DNA of 64,000 bases from Salinarimonas sp051117315 (lineage in GTDB: Bacteria; Pseudomonadota; Alphaproteobacteria; Rhizobiales; Beijerinckiaceae): the NCBI GenBank assembly GCA_051117315.1, contig JBNPEA010000045.1:5261-69260 (forward strand), given 5' to 3'. How positions within the stretch are numbered: position 1 is the stretch's first letter; the number at the start of each line of letters is the position of its first letter. A model generated the notes under the pieces. It worked only from the letters and a program-made list of their open reading frames with translations. It searched no databases and was not told the origin of the DNA. The position numbers and the translations under genes were made by a program. Shown here in pieces: positions 34,283-49,452 of this stretch.

Positions 34283-35374
34283 ATGGCGTGGTCGGGGCAG
34301 CAGGAAGCGGCGCTCTCCGCCGTCGCCGCCTGGCTCAAGGTGGGCGAGCCGCAGGTGTTCCGCCTGTTCGGCTACGCCGGCACGGGCAAGACCACGCTCG
34401 CGCGCCATGTCGCGGCGGACGTCGAGGGCGAGGTCGCCTTCGGCGCCTTCACCGGCAAGGCCGCCTCGGTGATGCGGGCCAAGGGCTGCACCGACGCCTC
34501 CACCATCCACGCGATGATCTATCGCTCGCGCGGGGACGAGGACGAGGGCCCCTCCTTCACGCTCAACCGCTCTGGGCCGGCGGCCAAGGCCGACCTCATC
34601 GTCATCGACGAATGCTCGATGGTGGACGAGGAGCTCGGCCGCGACCTGCTCACCTTCGGCAAGCCGGTGCTGGTGCTGGGTGATCCCGCCCAGCTGCCGC
34701 CGGTGAAAGGCGGCGGCTTCTTCACCGAGGCCGAGCCCGACGTCATGCTCACCGAGGTCCACCGCCAGGCCGCGGACAACCCGATCGTGCGCCTCTCCAT
34801 GCTGATCCGCGAGGGCGGGCGGCTCGACTACGGCATCTACGGGGAGAGCCGGGTCGTGCGCCGGGCCGAGATCGATCCGGACACGGTGATGGGCGCCGAC
34901 CAGGTGCTGGTCGGCATGAACAAGACGCGTCGCCTCTACAATGGCCGCATCCGCGAGCTGAAGGGCTTTCGCGACCCCTATCCCGCCGCCGACGAGAAGC
35001 TGGTCTGCCTGCGCAACGACAAGAGCAAGGGCCTCCTGAACGGCGGATTGTGGACCGTCAGCGAGGCGAAGCACTGGCCCAACCGCGGCCTCGTGGTGAT
35101 GCGCCTCGCCGCCGAGGAGAACGCCCGCCAGACCGCCAAGGTCGAGGTCCCCACCGCCTTCTTCGAGGGCGGCGAGGACGAGTTGCCCTACGCCCTGCGC
35201 CGCCAGCACGACGAGCTCACCTACGGCTACGCGCTCACCGTGCACAAGGCGCAGGGCTCGCAGTGGGACGACGTCGTGCTCTTCGACGAGAGCTTCGCCT
35301 TCCGGGAGCATCGCGCCCGCTGGCTGTATACCGGGTTGACCCGCGCGGCGGAGCGCATCGTCGTGGTGCGCTGA
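34283..35374 (+). CDS. RecD/Dda-like superfamily 1 DNA helicase
   Basis: 363 aa. Walker A is FGYAGTGKTTLA (about 29-40), motif Ia FTGKAASVM, Walker B LIVIDECSMVDE, motif III LVLGDPAQLPPVKGGGFF, motif IV/V LTYGYALTVHKAQGSQWDDV and motif VI LYTGLTRAAERIVVV. This compact form without RecBCD partners resembles phage T4 Dda and the short RecD-like helicases, which unwind 5' to 3'. It probably removes protein or structure from single-stranded DNA. It is coupled to the upstream transporter by only 3 bases, which is likely just dense packing. Confidence 0.9.
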   Translation: MAWSGQQEAALSAVAAWLKVGEPQVFRLFGYAGTGKTTLARHVAADVEGEVAFGAFTGKAASVMRAKGCTDASTIHAMIYRSRGDEDEGPSFTLNRSGPAAKADLIVIDECSMVDEELGRDLLTFGKPVLVLGDPAQLPPVKGGGFFTEAEPDVMLTEVHRQAADNPIVRLSMLIREGGRLDYGIYGESRVVRRAEIDPDTVMGADQVLVGMNKTRRLYNGRIRELKGFRDPYPAADEKLVCLRNDKSKGLLNGGLWTVSEAKHWPNRGLVVMRLAAEENARQTAKVEVPTAFFEGGEDELPYALRRQHDELTYGYALTVHKAQGSQWDDVVLFDESFAFREHRARWLYTGLTRAAERIVVVR

Positions 35375-35509
35375 CCGGCCTGCGCCGCGGCGGCGCCCGC
35401 GGACCGGATGCCGCAGGAATGACGCGATCGGGCTCTTGCCCGCGGCGATCCGCGCTGCTACGCGGCTCGGAAGGAGCCGGCGCGGCGGGACGAACGAGGA
35501 AACGACAGG

Positions 35510-36232
35510 GTGCTCAACCGCTTCCGCAGCCCGCAGAGCCGCATGACGCGACGCCTGGCGCGCATCGCGCGCTGGGACCGCCCGATCGAGGGCGCCTTCG
35601 GCCGGATGCGGGCGTGGGCGCACATGGCGCTCGCCGACCACGGCGTCTTCCGATTCGCCTATCTCAACCTGCACGAGGTCGCCGGCGGCCTGTGGCGCGC
35701 CGCGCAGCCGGCGCCGCACCAGCTCGCGCGCCTGCGCGACAAGGGCCTGCGCACGGTGGTCTACCTGCGCGGCGGACGCGAGCACGGCTCCTGGCAATTG
35801 CAGAAGGAGAGCTGCGAGGCGCTGGGGCTGACGCTCGTCGACTTCGTCGTGCGCTCGCGCGAGGCGCCGGACAAGGAGACGCTGCTGCGCGCCCGCGCCT
35901 TCTTCGAGACGCTGGAATACCCGGCGCTCGTGCACTGCAAGTCCGGCGCCGACCGGGCGGGCTTCATGTCCGCGCTCTACCTCGTCGTGCACGAGGGGCG
36001 GTCCGCCGACGAGGCGCTGCGGCAGCTGTCGCTGCGCTACGGGCACTTCCGCTTCGCCAAGACGGGCGTGCTGGACGCCTTCTTCGAGCGCTGGCGCGAC
36101 GAGGGCGAGGCGCAGGGGATGGGCTTCGAGGAGTGGGTCGAGACCCGCTACGACCCGCAGGCCCTCACCCGCGACTTCCAGCCGGGCCTCGTCTCCGACA
36201 TCCTGGTCGACCGCATCATGCGCCGCGAGTGA
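35510..36232 (+). CDS. Tyrosine/dual-specificity phosphatase-like protein
   Basis: 240 aa from GTG at 35510, with GAGGA about 10 bases upstream. The active-site loop is VHCKSGADRAG: Cys143 and Arg149 form the CX5R signature, so a phosphocysteine mechanism is expected. The domain begins LWRAAQPAPHQLARLRDKGL, typical of the group fused to NAD-kinase-like or KdsC-type families. No signal peptide is seen. The C-terminal 60 residues (FFERWRDEGEAQGMGFEEWV) are specific to alphaproteobacterial members. The substrate is unknown and could be protein, lipid or nucleotide. Confidence 0.82.
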   Translation: MLNRFRSPQSRMTRRLARIARWDRPIEGAFGRMRAWAHMALADHGVFRFAYLNLHEVAGGLWRAAQPAPHQLARLRDKGLRTVVYLRGGREHGSWQLQKESCEALGLTLVDFVVRSREAPDKETLLRARAFFETLEYPALVHCKSGADRAGFMSALYLVVHEGRSADEALRQLSLRYGHFRFAKTGVLDAFFERWRDEGEAQGMGFEEWVETRYDPQALTRDFQPGLVSDILVDRIMRRE

Positions 36233-36265
36233 GCGACCGGCGGCGCTCGGCGCGCCGCCGGTCGC
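36233..36265. terminator. 13-bp bidirectional terminator hairpin
   Basis: GCGACCGGCGGCG and its exact complement flank a 7-base loop, directly after the phosphatase stop and 6 bases from the end of the convergent parvulin gene. It can serve both strands. There is no T-run, but the stem is very strong. Confidence 0.75.
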
Positions 36266-36271
36266 CTCACG

Positions 36272-37168
36272 TCACTGCTGCGCGGGAGCCGGCGCCGCGT
36301 CGCCCTCGGCCGTCTCGCCGGCGCGCGCGATCGCGGCACCCTCGCGCAGCGAGAGAAGCAGCGCCTGCTGCGCCTGGCGCGCGAGGAAGGTGTCGATCTG
36401 CTCGCGCATCTGCTCGAAGGTCGGGGTCGGCCGGTCGCGGCGCTCCTCGACCTTGATCACGTGCCAGCCGAACTGGCTCTGCACCGGCTGCGAGACCTCG
36501 CCCGGCTCGAGCGCGAAGGCCGCCTCGGCGAAGGGCGCGACCATGCGGTCGCGGGTGAAGAAGCCGAGATCGCCGCCCTCGGCGGCGGAGCCGGGGTCCT
36601 GCGACAGCTCGGCGGCCACCGCCTCGAAGTCCTCGCCCGCGGCGATGCGATCGACCGCGGCCTGCGCCTCCTCCTGCGTCGGGACGAGGATGTGGCGGGC
36701 GCGCACCTCCTGCTCGGGCGCGACATCGGCGATCATCTCGTCGTAGACCGCGCGGGCCGCCTCCTCGGTGACGGCGGCCTCGATCGTGTCCTCGAGCAGC
36801 CCCTCGAGCAGCAGCTTGTCGCGCTGGTAGGCGAGACGCTGCGCGAAGCCCTCGCTCTCGCCGATCCCGGCCTCCTCGGCCGCGCGGGCGGCGAGCTCGA
36901 GGTTGACGAGGTAGTTGACCAGCGTCTCGCGGCGCTGCTCGGCGTTCATGCCCGGCAGCGGCAGCGCCTGGTCCTGGCCGGCGAGCGCGATGTCGCCCTC
37001 GGTGATCTCGACGCCGTTCACGGTGGCGACGACGCGCGCCGGATCGACGGTCTGCGCGGTCTCGGCGGCAGCAGGCGCGGCCTGGTCCTGCGCGAGGGCG
37101 GCCGCGGGGATCGCGGCGCTCACGAGGAGCGCGAGAGCGAGGCGGGGGAGAAGGGCGTTCGACGACAT
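36272..37168 (-). CDS. Periplasmic parvulin-type peptidyl-prolyl isomerase
   Basis: 298 aa from ATG at 37168, preceded by GAGGAAACGC. A signal peptide (about 1-26, ALALLVSAAIPAAALAQ) exports it. An N-terminal SurA/trigger-factor-like chaperone part (VATVNGVEITEGDIALAGQD) precedes the rotamase domain (about 150-245: RARHILVPTQEEAQAAVDRI, ELSQDPGSAAEGGDLGFFTR, FGWHVIKVEER). It likely helps outer-membrane and secreted proteins fold. It is divergent from secA across 228 bases, a pairing that makes sense because SecA exports its clients. Confidence 0.93.
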   Translation of the reverse strand: MSSNALLPRLALALLVSAAIPAAALAQDQAAPAAAETAQTVDPARVVATVNGVEITEGDIALAGQDQALPLPGMNAEQRRETLVNYLVNLELAARAAEEAGIGESEGFAQRLAYQRDKLLLEGLLEDTIEAAVTEEAARAVYDEMIADVAPEQEVRARHILVPTQEEAQAAVDRIAAGEDFEAVAAELSQDPGSAAEGGDLGFFTRDRMVAPFAEAAFALEPGEVSQPVQSQFGWHVIKVEERRDRPTPTFEQMREQIDTFLARQAQQALLLSLREGAAIARAGETAEGDAAPAPAQQ

Positions 37169-37396
37169 GCGTTTCCTCGTCGGGCGCTGGGCGCGCCCTT
37201 GGCTCGACGTGATCTCGCCGCAGGTCTGGCCCATCGCGGGCGCCGATGCAAGCCGGGCATCGGCAGAGGAACGGGTCGGGACGCCCGCCGTCACCGTGCC
37301 GTGAACGCCCCCATCCTTTCGGATGCGCTCCCCGATGATTAGGTCTATATAGCGCGCACCCGCCGCATCCGACGACACGACAGACGACAGGAACCC

Positions 37397-40219
<2,823 letters not shown>

Positions 40220-40231
40220 GGACGCGCATCC

Positions 40232-40260
40232 GGCGCCCGTGCGGCTTCCGCTCGGGCGCC
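40232..40260 (+). terminator. Hairpin downstream of secA
   Basis: GGCGCCCG and CGGGCGCC form an 8-bp stem around a 13-base loop, 13 bases after the secA stop. No T-run follows, so termination is probable but not certain. Confidence 0.5.
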
Positions 40261-40304
40261 TCGATCGCCTAAGGTCGCGGCCTCGATTCCCTGGAGAGGC
40301 CGCG

Positions 40305-41270
40305 ATGACGAAGCCCCTGATCCTGATGCCGAACCGGATGATGCCGCTCGTGGTCGAGCGGCTCTCCGAGCGCTTTCGCCTGGGGCGGCTGTGGGAGGAG
40401 GCCGATCGCGAGGCCTGGCTCGCGACGCACGGCGCGGATGTGCGCGGCGTCGCCGCGGGCGCCCATTTCGCCGTCGACGCGGCGCTGATGGCGCGGCTTC
40501 CCGCGCTCGAGATCGTGGCGAGCTTCGGCGTCGGCTACGATCACGTCGACGCGGCGGCGGCCGCGCGCCGGGGCGTGATCGTCACGAACACGCCCGATGT
40601 CCTCACCGAGGAGGTGGCGGACCTGACGATCGGCCTGCTGCTGTCGACCCTGCGCCGCCTGCCGCAGGCGGAACGGTGGCTGCGCGCCGGGCGCTGGCTG
40701 GGGGAGGGGCCGTTCCCGCTCTCGCCGACCCTGCGCGGGCGCACGGTGGGCATCCTCGGCTACGGGCGCATCGGCAAGGCCATCGCCCGGCGGCTCGACG
40801 CCTTCGGCGTCACCGTCGTCTATCACGGGCGCCGGCGCCAGGAGGGCGTGGCGCACCGGCACTACGACAGCCTCGTCGCCATGGCCCGCGACAGCGACAC
40901 GCTGATCTGCGTCGCGCCGGGGGGCGCGGGCACGCGTCACCTGGTCTCGACGCCCGCGCTGGAGGCGCTCGGCCCCGACGGCGTGGTGATCAACGTCGGC
41001 CGCGGCTCGGTGGTGGACGAGGCGGCGCTGGTCGCCGCGCTCGAGGCGGGCACGATCCTGACCGCCGGGCTCGACGTGTTCGAGGACGAGCCGCGGGTGC
41101 ACGAGGGGCTGCTCGCCCGCGACGACGTGGTGCTGCTCCCCCATGTCGGCTCGGCCTCGGTGCACACGCGCGAGGCGATGGGGCGGCTCGTGGTGGACAA
41201 CCTCGTCTCCTGGTTCGAGGGTGCCGGGCCGGTCACGCCCGTGGCGGAGACGCCGTGGTCCGGCGCGTGA
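40305..41270 (+). CDS. D-2-hydroxyacid dehydrogenase (GhrB/hydroxypyruvate reductase-like)
   Basis: 321 aa from ATG at 40305, with GGAGAGG upstream. It reduces 2-oxo acids such as glyoxylate or hydroxypyruvate with NAD(P)H. The cofactor loop is GILGYGRIGKAIA, followed by HGRRRQ, whose Arg residues suggest NADPH. Catalytic Arg (NVGRGSVVDE), Glu (DVFEDEP) and His (LLPHVGSAS) are all present. It could link to the glycolate oxidase operon by recycling glyoxylate, but it is 15 kb away and in its own unit. Confidence 0.93.
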   Translation: MTKPLILMPNRMMPLVVERLSERFRLGRLWEEADREAWLATHGADVRGVAAGAHFAVDAALMARLPALEIVASFGVGYDHVDAAAAARRGVIVTNTPDVLTEEVADLTIGLLLSTLRRLPQAERWLRAGRWLGEGPFPLSPTLRGRTVGILGYGRIGKAIARRLDAFGVTVVYHGRRRQEGVAHRHYDSLVAMARDSDTLICVAPGGAGTRHLVSTPALEALGPDGVVINVGRGSVVDEAALVAALEAGTILTAGLDVFEDEPRVHEGLLARDDVVLLPHVGSASVHTREAMGRLVVDNLVSWFEGAGPVTPVAETPWSGA

Positions 41271-41276
41271 GGGCGC

Positions 41277-42212
41277 TCAGCGCGCGATGATCTCCACCCG
41301 ACGGTTCAGCGCGCGGCCCTCCTCCGTCGTGTTCGGGGCGACCGGCGCGAGGAAGCCGGCGCCGGCGAAGAGCATGCGCGCGGGGGCGATGCCGTGGGCG
41401 GTCGCCAGGGCCTCGCGCACCGCCTCGGCGCGGCGGTGGGAGAGGCCGAGATTGTACTCGAGGCTGCCCTGGTTGTCCGTGTGGCCGACGATCACCACCT
41501 CGCGCCCCGGCTCGGCCTGGAGGAAGGCCGCCATCTCCGCCAGGGTCGCGGCGCTCTCGGGGCGAATCGCGGCGCTGTCGGTGTCGAAGGTGATGCCGTA
41601 GAGCGCCACGCGGCCGGTCTCGCCGACGGCGCGGGCCATCTCGGCGGCGTCGATCATGCGCAGCTCGAGCGGTGCGGTCTCGACGACGCCGAGCATGACA
41701 CGCACCTGCCCTTGCCCGTCCGGCGAGACGATCACGGTCGCGTAGACGTCGCCCTCCTCCGGGCGGGCGAGGCGGGCGGCGAGCACGCGGTAGTCGAAGC
41801 GGTCGACGATCATGCGCGGCAACGGGAACTGGTCGAGATCGTAGGAGATGCCGCCGCAGTCGCGCGTCTCGCAGGCGAGCACAGTCTCGAAGCCCCGCTC
41901 CGCGAGCGCGGCCTCGACGTTCCGGGCGATGGCGGTGGGGGAGACCTGCTCGGGAATGACGTAGGAGATGCGCGTCACCCGCCCCTCGATCTCCTGGAAC
42001 CCGTCCGGCCCCGCGGCGGCGGGAAAGGGATAGACGTCGAACTCCTGGTAGTCGTAGCCGAGGATGCGGCTGCCCTCGTAGCGGCCGACCAGCGGATGGT
42101 CGCGCGCGCCGGCGATGTCCTCGGCGGCAGCCGGCGGGGCGGCGGCGAAGGCGGCGGGGAGGGTGGCGAGGAATGCGCCGAGGAGTGCGACGAGGATGTG
42201 GCGCGCGCGCAT
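41277..42212 (-). CDS. OmpA-family protein with N-terminal DUF4892
   Basis: 311 aa from ATG at 42212, with GGAG about 9 bases upstream. Signal peptide: about 1-28 (HILVALLGAFLATLPAAFAA). Residues about 35-195 are DUF4892-like (ILGYDYQEFDVYPFP; RVTRISYVIPEQVSPTAIAR; CETRDCGG with a Cys pair). The OmpA C-terminal domain (about 200-311) binds peptidoglycan: ITFDTDSAAIRPESAATLAE, VVIVGHTDNQGSLEYNLGLS and RALNRRVEI. It is therefore periplasmic or outer-membrane attached to the wall. The function of the DUF4892 part is unknown. Confidence 0.9.
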   Translation of the reverse strand: MRARHILVALLGAFLATLPAAFAAAPPAAAEDIAGARDHPLVGRYEGSRILGYDYQEFDVYPFPAAAGPDGFQEIEGRVTRISYVIPEQVSPTAIARNVEAALAERGFETVLACETRDCGGISYDLDQFPLPRMIVDRFDYRVLAARLARPEEGDVYATVIVSPDGQGQVRVMLGVVETAPLELRMIDAAEMARAVGETGRVALYGITFDTDSAAIRPESAATLAEMAAFLQAEPGREVVIVGHTDNQGSLEYNLGLSHRRAEAVREALATAHGIAPARMLFAGAGFLAPVAPNTTEEGRALNRRVEIIAR

Positions 42213-42297
42213 GGGTCGGTGCTCCGGATCGCTGGCGACGCGCGAGACGATGCCTCCGGGCGCGGGCGACATCAAGGCGTGGGCGACACAACGCGAA

Positions 42298-42319
42298 AAG
42301 GCCGCCTCACGGCGGCCTT
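42298..42319 (-). terminator. Intrinsic terminator of the atp operon
   Basis: On the minus strand AAGGCCGCC-GTGA-GGCGGCCTT forms a perfect 9-bp stem followed by TTTT, 28 bases past the atpC stop. It is the clearest rho-independent terminator in the window. Confidence 0.88.
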
Positions 42320-42347
42320 CCCTATGCAACGGCGTTCGTCGCAGGCG

Positions 42348-42746
42348 TCAGAGCCCGAGGCTCGCCTTGACGTCGCGCAGCTGGGCGACCGTGTCGGCCG
42401 CTGTGGCCTTGAGGACGGGGTCCTCCAGGGTCTCGTGCTGGGTCTCGGCGCGGGAGATCTCGCGGGAGAGGATGTCGCCGGTGAGCTCGGAGACCGGCAT
42501 CGCGCGCTCGGCGAGGACGGTGGCGCCCTTGGGGCCGACGTCGACGAAGCCGCCCTGGACGAGGATGCGCTCCTCGCCCTTGCCGGAGCCGACGACGAGT
42601 GAGCCCGTCTTCAGCGCGGCCATCATCGGGGCGTGGTCGGCGAGCAGTGTCATCTCGCCCTCGGAGGCGGGGATCACCACCGTCTCGACCTCGCCCGAGA
42701 AGATGATGCGCTCGGGAGAGACGAGCTCGAAGGGGAAGCTGGCCAT
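42348..42746 (-). CDS. atpC: F1-ATPase epsilon subunit
   Basis: 132 aa. Epsilon couples rotation to the c-ring and can inhibit hydrolysis. The N-terminal beta-sandwich is clear (SFPFELVSPERIIFSGEVET, VVIPASEGEMTLLADHAPMM, ILVQGGFVDVGPKGATVLAE), followed by a short helical tail. It is the last gene of the operon. Confidence 0.97.
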   Translation of the reverse strand: MASFPFELVSPERIIFSGEVETVVIPASEGEMTLLADHAPMMAALKTGSLVVGSGKGEERILVQGGFVDVGPKGATVLAERAMPVSELTGDILSREISRAETQHETLEDPVLKATAADTVAQLRDVKASLGL

Positions 42747-42828
42747 GGGACCCTCGTCGGAATGGGTGACGGGCGCGCCGGGCTCGATCGCGACGATCGG
42801 GCGCGCCCGTGATGATCGTGCGGGCCGA

Positions 42829-44262
<1,434 letters not shown>

Positions 44263-44291
44263 GGGTCTCGTCCTTCAAGATGGCAGCGTGC

Positions 44292-45170
44292 TCAGAGCGC
44301 CTCGGCGCCCGAGATGATTTCGATGAGTTCCTTGGTGATCTGAGCCTGGCGCGTCCTGTTGTAGGTCAGCGTCTGCTTCTTGATCATCTCGCCGGCGTTG
44401 CGCGTGGCGCTATCCATCGCCGACATGCGGGCGCCCTGCTCGGAGGCGCCGTTCTCGAGCAGCGCCGAGAAGATCTGCACCGAGACATTGCGCGGCAGCA
44501 GCTTCTCGAGGATCTCCTGCTCGGAGGGCTCGTATTCGTACACCGCGCCGGAGCCGGCCTCCTCGGTCGCGGCCGGGACCTCGGTGGGGATCAGCCGCTG
44601 GGCGGTGGGGATCTGCTGGATCACCGAGCGGAAGCGCGAGTAGAACAGCGTCGCCACGTCGAACTCGCCCTCGGCGTAGAGGTTGAGCACCTTCTTGCCG
44701 ATCTCCTCGGCGTTCTCGAAGCCGAGCACCTTCACCGCGCGCAGCTCGATCAGCTCCATGATCAGCTTTCCGTGCGTGCGGCGCAGGACGTCGTAGCCCT
44801 TGCGGCCGACGCAGATGATCTTGACCGTCTTGCCCTCGGCGAGGAGCCGGTTGGCGGTGTCGCGGGCGAGCCGCGAGATCGACGAGTTGAACGCCCCGCA
44901 CAGGCCGCGCTCGGCCGTGCAGACGACGAGCAGGTGCACGTCCGTCTTGCCGGTGCCGGCGAGGAGCTTGGGCGTCTCCGGCCCGATCTGGACACCGGCG
45001 GCGACGTTGCCGAGCACCTTCGCCATGCGCTCGGCATAGGGGCGGGCCGCCTCGGCCTGCATCTGGGCGCGGCGCAGCTTCGCGGCCGCGACCATCTGCA
45101 TGGCCTTGGTGATCTTCTGCGTCGCCTTCACGGAGGCGATGCGGTTGCGCAGATCCTTCAGAGACGGCAT
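44292..45170 (-). CDS. atpG: F1-ATPase gamma subunit
   Basis: 292 aa. Gamma is the central stalk that turns within the alpha3-beta3 ring. The N-terminal helix (MPSLKDLRNRIASVKATQKI) and C-terminal helix (SAMDSATRNAGEMIKKQTLT, YNRTRQAQITKEL) that form the coiled coil are both intact. The gap to atpD is 29 bases. Confidence 0.97.
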   Translation of the reverse strand: MPSLKDLRNRIASVKATQKITKAMQMVAAAKLRRAQMQAEAARPYAERMAKVLGNVAAGVQIGPETPKLLAGTGKTDVHLLVVCTAERGLCGAFNSSISRLARDTANRLLAEGKTVKIICVGRKGYDVLRRTHGKLIMELIELRAVKVLGFENAEEIGKKVLNLYAEGEFDVATLFYSRFRSVIQQIPTAQRLIPTEVPAATEEAGSGAVYEYEPSEQEILEKLLPRNVSVQIFSALLENGASEQGARMSAMDSATRNAGEMIKKQTLTYNRTRQAQITKELIEIISGAEAL

Positions 45171-45252
45171 CGAGCGCCCAGACCTCTTCTCGTGTTCAGA
45201 CCAGGTGAGGAGCCTCGCCGCCGGGGCCGGCGGCGAGGGTCGTCCTCGGCGA

Positions 45253-46784
<1,532 letters not shown>

Positions 46785-46785
<1 letters not shown>

Positions 46786-47372
46786 CAGCGGGCCTCTTTC
46801 AGGCTAAGGCGAATTGCGTTGAGCTTGGTGCGCAGGCTGGCGTCGATCATGCGCGAGCCCACCTTGACGACGAGGCCGCCGATCAGCGCCGGGTCGACCT
46901 TGACGTCGAGCGACACCTCGGACTGCGCCAGGTCGCGCACGGTGGCGCGGATCTCGTCGAGCACCGCGTCGGAGGGCGCCTCGGCGACGCGGACCTCGGC
47001 GGGGACGATGCCCTTGGCCTGGGCGTTCAGGGCCTTGTAGGCCCGGATCATCTGGAGGAGCAGGAAGAGACGGCGCTTCGAGGCGACGAGCCGCACGAAG
47101 TTGCCGGCGAGCCCGCCGATGCCGGCCTTGTCGAGCAGGGCGCCGATGGCGGCCTTCTGCTCGTCGGCGGTGTAGACGGGGCTCTTGAGGAGACGGCGCA
47201 GGTCCGCGCTCTCGGCGGCCATCGCCTCGATCCGCGCGAGATCGCTCTCCACGGCGTCGACCGCGTTCTGGTCCTGCGCGAGCTCGAACAGGGCTGACGC
47301 GTACCGGCCGGCGACCCCGGACACGATCGAGCCGCCGGACGACGACCCGCCTTCTTGATTTCGCTCAGCCAC
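46785..47372 (-). CDS. atpH: F1-ATPase delta subunit
   Basis: 195 aa from GTG at 47372; earlier starts add an improbable leader. Delta ties the F1 head to the b-subunit stalk. The helical core is VSGVAGRYASALFELAQDQN, LLKSPVYTADEQKAAIGALL and the C-terminal PALIGGLVVKVGSRMIDASL. A Ser/Gly-rich extension (2-16) precedes the core. It is the first gene of atpHAGDC; the F0 genes (a, b, c) are not in the window, as is normal for alphaproteobacteria. A weak promoter-like pair may lie near 47492-47522. Confidence 0.96.
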
Positions 47373-47588
47373 CGAAAGTCTCTTCCCGAATGGGAGCGCT
47401 CGGCCGCCGCGGGGCTGCGAAGGAGCGCTCGCTGAGGTCTGGATTTGGCTCGGCCGCAGGAGTGCGAGGCACCCGGCGCCCGCGAGGCGTGGCTGCGATA
47501 CCATGGGATGTCAGGGGGCGCAAGCGCTCCGCACGGCGCGACGGCAACGCTTCGCCGCAGCGCGAAAAACGCGTGCGGTATGGGGGAA

Positions 47589-47987
47589 TCAGGCGCGCTT
47601 GCGCGCCGCCGCTTCCTGGGTCCGTGCGGCCTCCTGGGCCCGGGCCGCCTTCTCGGCGGCGCGCTCGGCCGGGGTCGGGTCCTCGCGGTCGCGCTGGGGC
47701 GGCAGCCGTGGCGGCACGTCCACCCGCTGCTTGAGCTGCTCCATCTGTCGCGCGACCGTGGCGATCTGCTCGATCATCGCCTGGGCCACGCGTGCGGGCG
47801 GGACCCCGGTGTCGCCGGCGAGGCCCTCGGGCGCGAAGGTCCGCGAGACACCCACCGCCTTGCGCCTGTCGGCGAAGGAGGCGTTCTCCATCGCAGCGAT
47901 GTAGGCGGCGCAGCCCGCGGCCATTCCGGCGACGCCGTCGATGGCGCTGGCGAGCTTCTTGATGGCGGCGCGGGTTTCTGCGTCCAC
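47589..47987 (-). CDS. Small hypothetical protein with charged C-terminal helix
   Basis: 132 aa from GTG at 47987, preceded by GAGGGG at good spacing; a longer frame to 48092 has no ribosome site. No domain is recognised. The N-terminal half is helical (ETRAAIKKLASAIDGVAGMA), with one conserved-looking motif YIAAMENASFADRRKAVGVS. The C-terminal 45 residues are a Lys/Glu/Ala-rich helix ending AARTQEAAARKRA, perhaps a coiled coil. No signal peptide is seen. It lies between atpH and ribA on the same strand. Confidence 0.55.
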   Translation of the reverse strand: MDAETRAAIKKLASAIDGVAGMAAGCAAYIAAMENASFADRRKAVGVSRTFAPEGLAGDTGVPPARVAQAMIEQIATVARQMEQLKQRVDVPPRLPPQRDREDPTPAERAAEKAARAQEAARTQEAAARKRA

Positions 47988-48156
47988 GATATTCGACCCC
48001 TCGTCTCCCCGTCGGCACATCCCGCCGACGAGCGACCAGGGTAGGGACGGACCCGTCACCTTTGCGTTAAACCCGACGCACAGGCACAGCACGTGGGGTG
48101 GACCTGCCGATGTCGCGTTGCGACCGTAGGGCGCGGCGCGCCGCCCCGCGGCGGCC

Positions 48157-49269
48157 TCACTCCGCGGTGGGCGCCGCCGCGCCGTCGAGCTCGATCAGGT
48201 GCCCGGCCTTGTCGCGCTTCGTCGCGAGGTAACGCACGTTCTCCGGGTGGCGCCGGCCGATGCTGCGCAGGTCGGCGACGACCTCGAGCCCGGCGGCCTC
48301 GAGCGCCGCGATCTTCTCGGGATTGTTGGTCATCACCCGCACCCGCGCGACGCCGAGCTGTCGCAGCATCTCGGCCGCGAAGCCGAAGCGCCGCTGGTCG
48401 AGCCCGAAGCCGAGCGCCTCGTCCGCCTCGTAGGTGTCGAAGCCCTCCGCCTGGAGCTGGTAGGCGCGGATCTTGTTGGCGATGCCGTTGCCGCGGCCCT
48501 CCTGGTCGAGATAGAGCAGGATGCCGCCGGCGCCCTCCGCCATGGCCTTCACGGTGCTGCGCAGCTGGTCGCCGCAATCGCACTTGAGCGAGCCGAACAG
48601 GTCCCCCGTCAGGCAGGCGGAATGCAGCCGCACCAGGACGGGCTGCGCAGGATCGGGGCTGCCGACCACGACGGCGACCTGATCGCGCATGCCCTCGCCG
48701 CCGCGGAACACGACGAACTCGGTCTTGGCCGCGCCCTCGAGCGGCACCGGCGCGCGGCTCGCGATCCGGATGCTGCGCGCCTGCGCCTCGCGGAAGCCGC
48801 GCAGGGCCGGCGCCGCGACGCGCAGGAGGCCGGCCTCGTCGTGCATGCCGGCGGGCAGAGGGATGGTGACGACGGCGGGGGTGACGAACGAGAGCCGGGC
48901 GAGCTCGAGCGCGGCGGCGTCGAGAGCGTCGATCGGATGGGCCGGGGCGTCGAGCCGCGCCTCGGTGCGGCGCGCCAGCAGCTCGATGCGCTCGGGATCG
49001 ACGGTCGGCAGCGCTATTGCGCCGGGCTCGGCGCGCTCCTTGCCGATGCGCGAGAGCCGCTTCTCGGTGAGGACGAGCCGTCCCGTGCCGCCGGCCACCC
49101 GCTCCAGGCGCGCGCTGGCGGGCGCGTCGAGATCCTCGACCCCCGTTGCGAGGATCGCCCGGCCGTCCTCCTCGATCACCACGGGGCGGGCATGGCGAAA
49201 CTCCGCGATGGCGCGCTCCACCGCCGTCCGATCCGCTTCGCCGCTCGACCCCACTACCAGACGCGTCAT
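48157..49269 (-). CDS. ribA: GTP cyclohydrolase II with degenerate RibB-like N-terminal domain
   Basis: 370 aa from ATG at 49269 (GGGA 5 bases upstream). It opens GTP in the first step of riboflavin synthesis. The C-terminal domain (about 180-365) is intact: RLHSACLTGDLFGSLKCDCG with three zinc-binding Cys, LYLDQEGRGNGIANKIRAYQ, and LTNNP-like MTNNPEKIAAL. The N-terminal 160 residues resemble RibB (RARPVVIEEDGRAILATG) but lack the acidic metal-binding DDExRE motif, so DHBP synthase activity is not expected. It is divergent from a RibD-type reductase. No FMN riboswitch was seen. Confidence 0.93.
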   Translation of the reverse strand: MTRLVVGSSGEADRTAVERAIAEFRHARPVVIEEDGRAILATGVEDLDAPASARLERVAGGTGRLVLTEKRLSRIGKERAEPGAIALPTVDPERIELLARRTEARLDAPAHPIDALDAAALELARLSFVTPAVVTIPLPAGMHDEAGLLRVAAPALRGFREAQARSIRIASRAPVPLEGAAKTEFVVFRGGEGMRDQVAVVVGSPDPAQPVLVRLHSACLTGDLFGSLKCDCGDQLRSTVKAMAEGAGGILLYLDQEGRGNGIANKIRAYQLQAEGFDTYEADEALGFGLDQRRFGFAAEMLRQLGVARVRVMTNNPEKIAALEAAGLEVVADLRSIGRRHPENVRYLATKRDKAGHLIELDGAAAPTAE

Positions 49270-49452
49270 CACTTCCCTGGCCTTTCACACGATGCGGCAC
49301 AGCCGCAAGGCCGGCCGTCGACGAGAAGCCGTCGCCCTGGCCGTTCGTTCCCGCCGCGCTAGTCTGGTGAGGACATCCCCGATCGACGCACGCTCTTGGC
49401 CGGCTCGCGTTATATCGGGCGCGATCGGCGCGAGGCAAACCGGGTACGACGA

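Noticed and set aside
49270..49452. FMN riboswitch between ribA and the RibD-type reductase
   Set aside because: The conserved RFN segments are not present on either strand of this gap.
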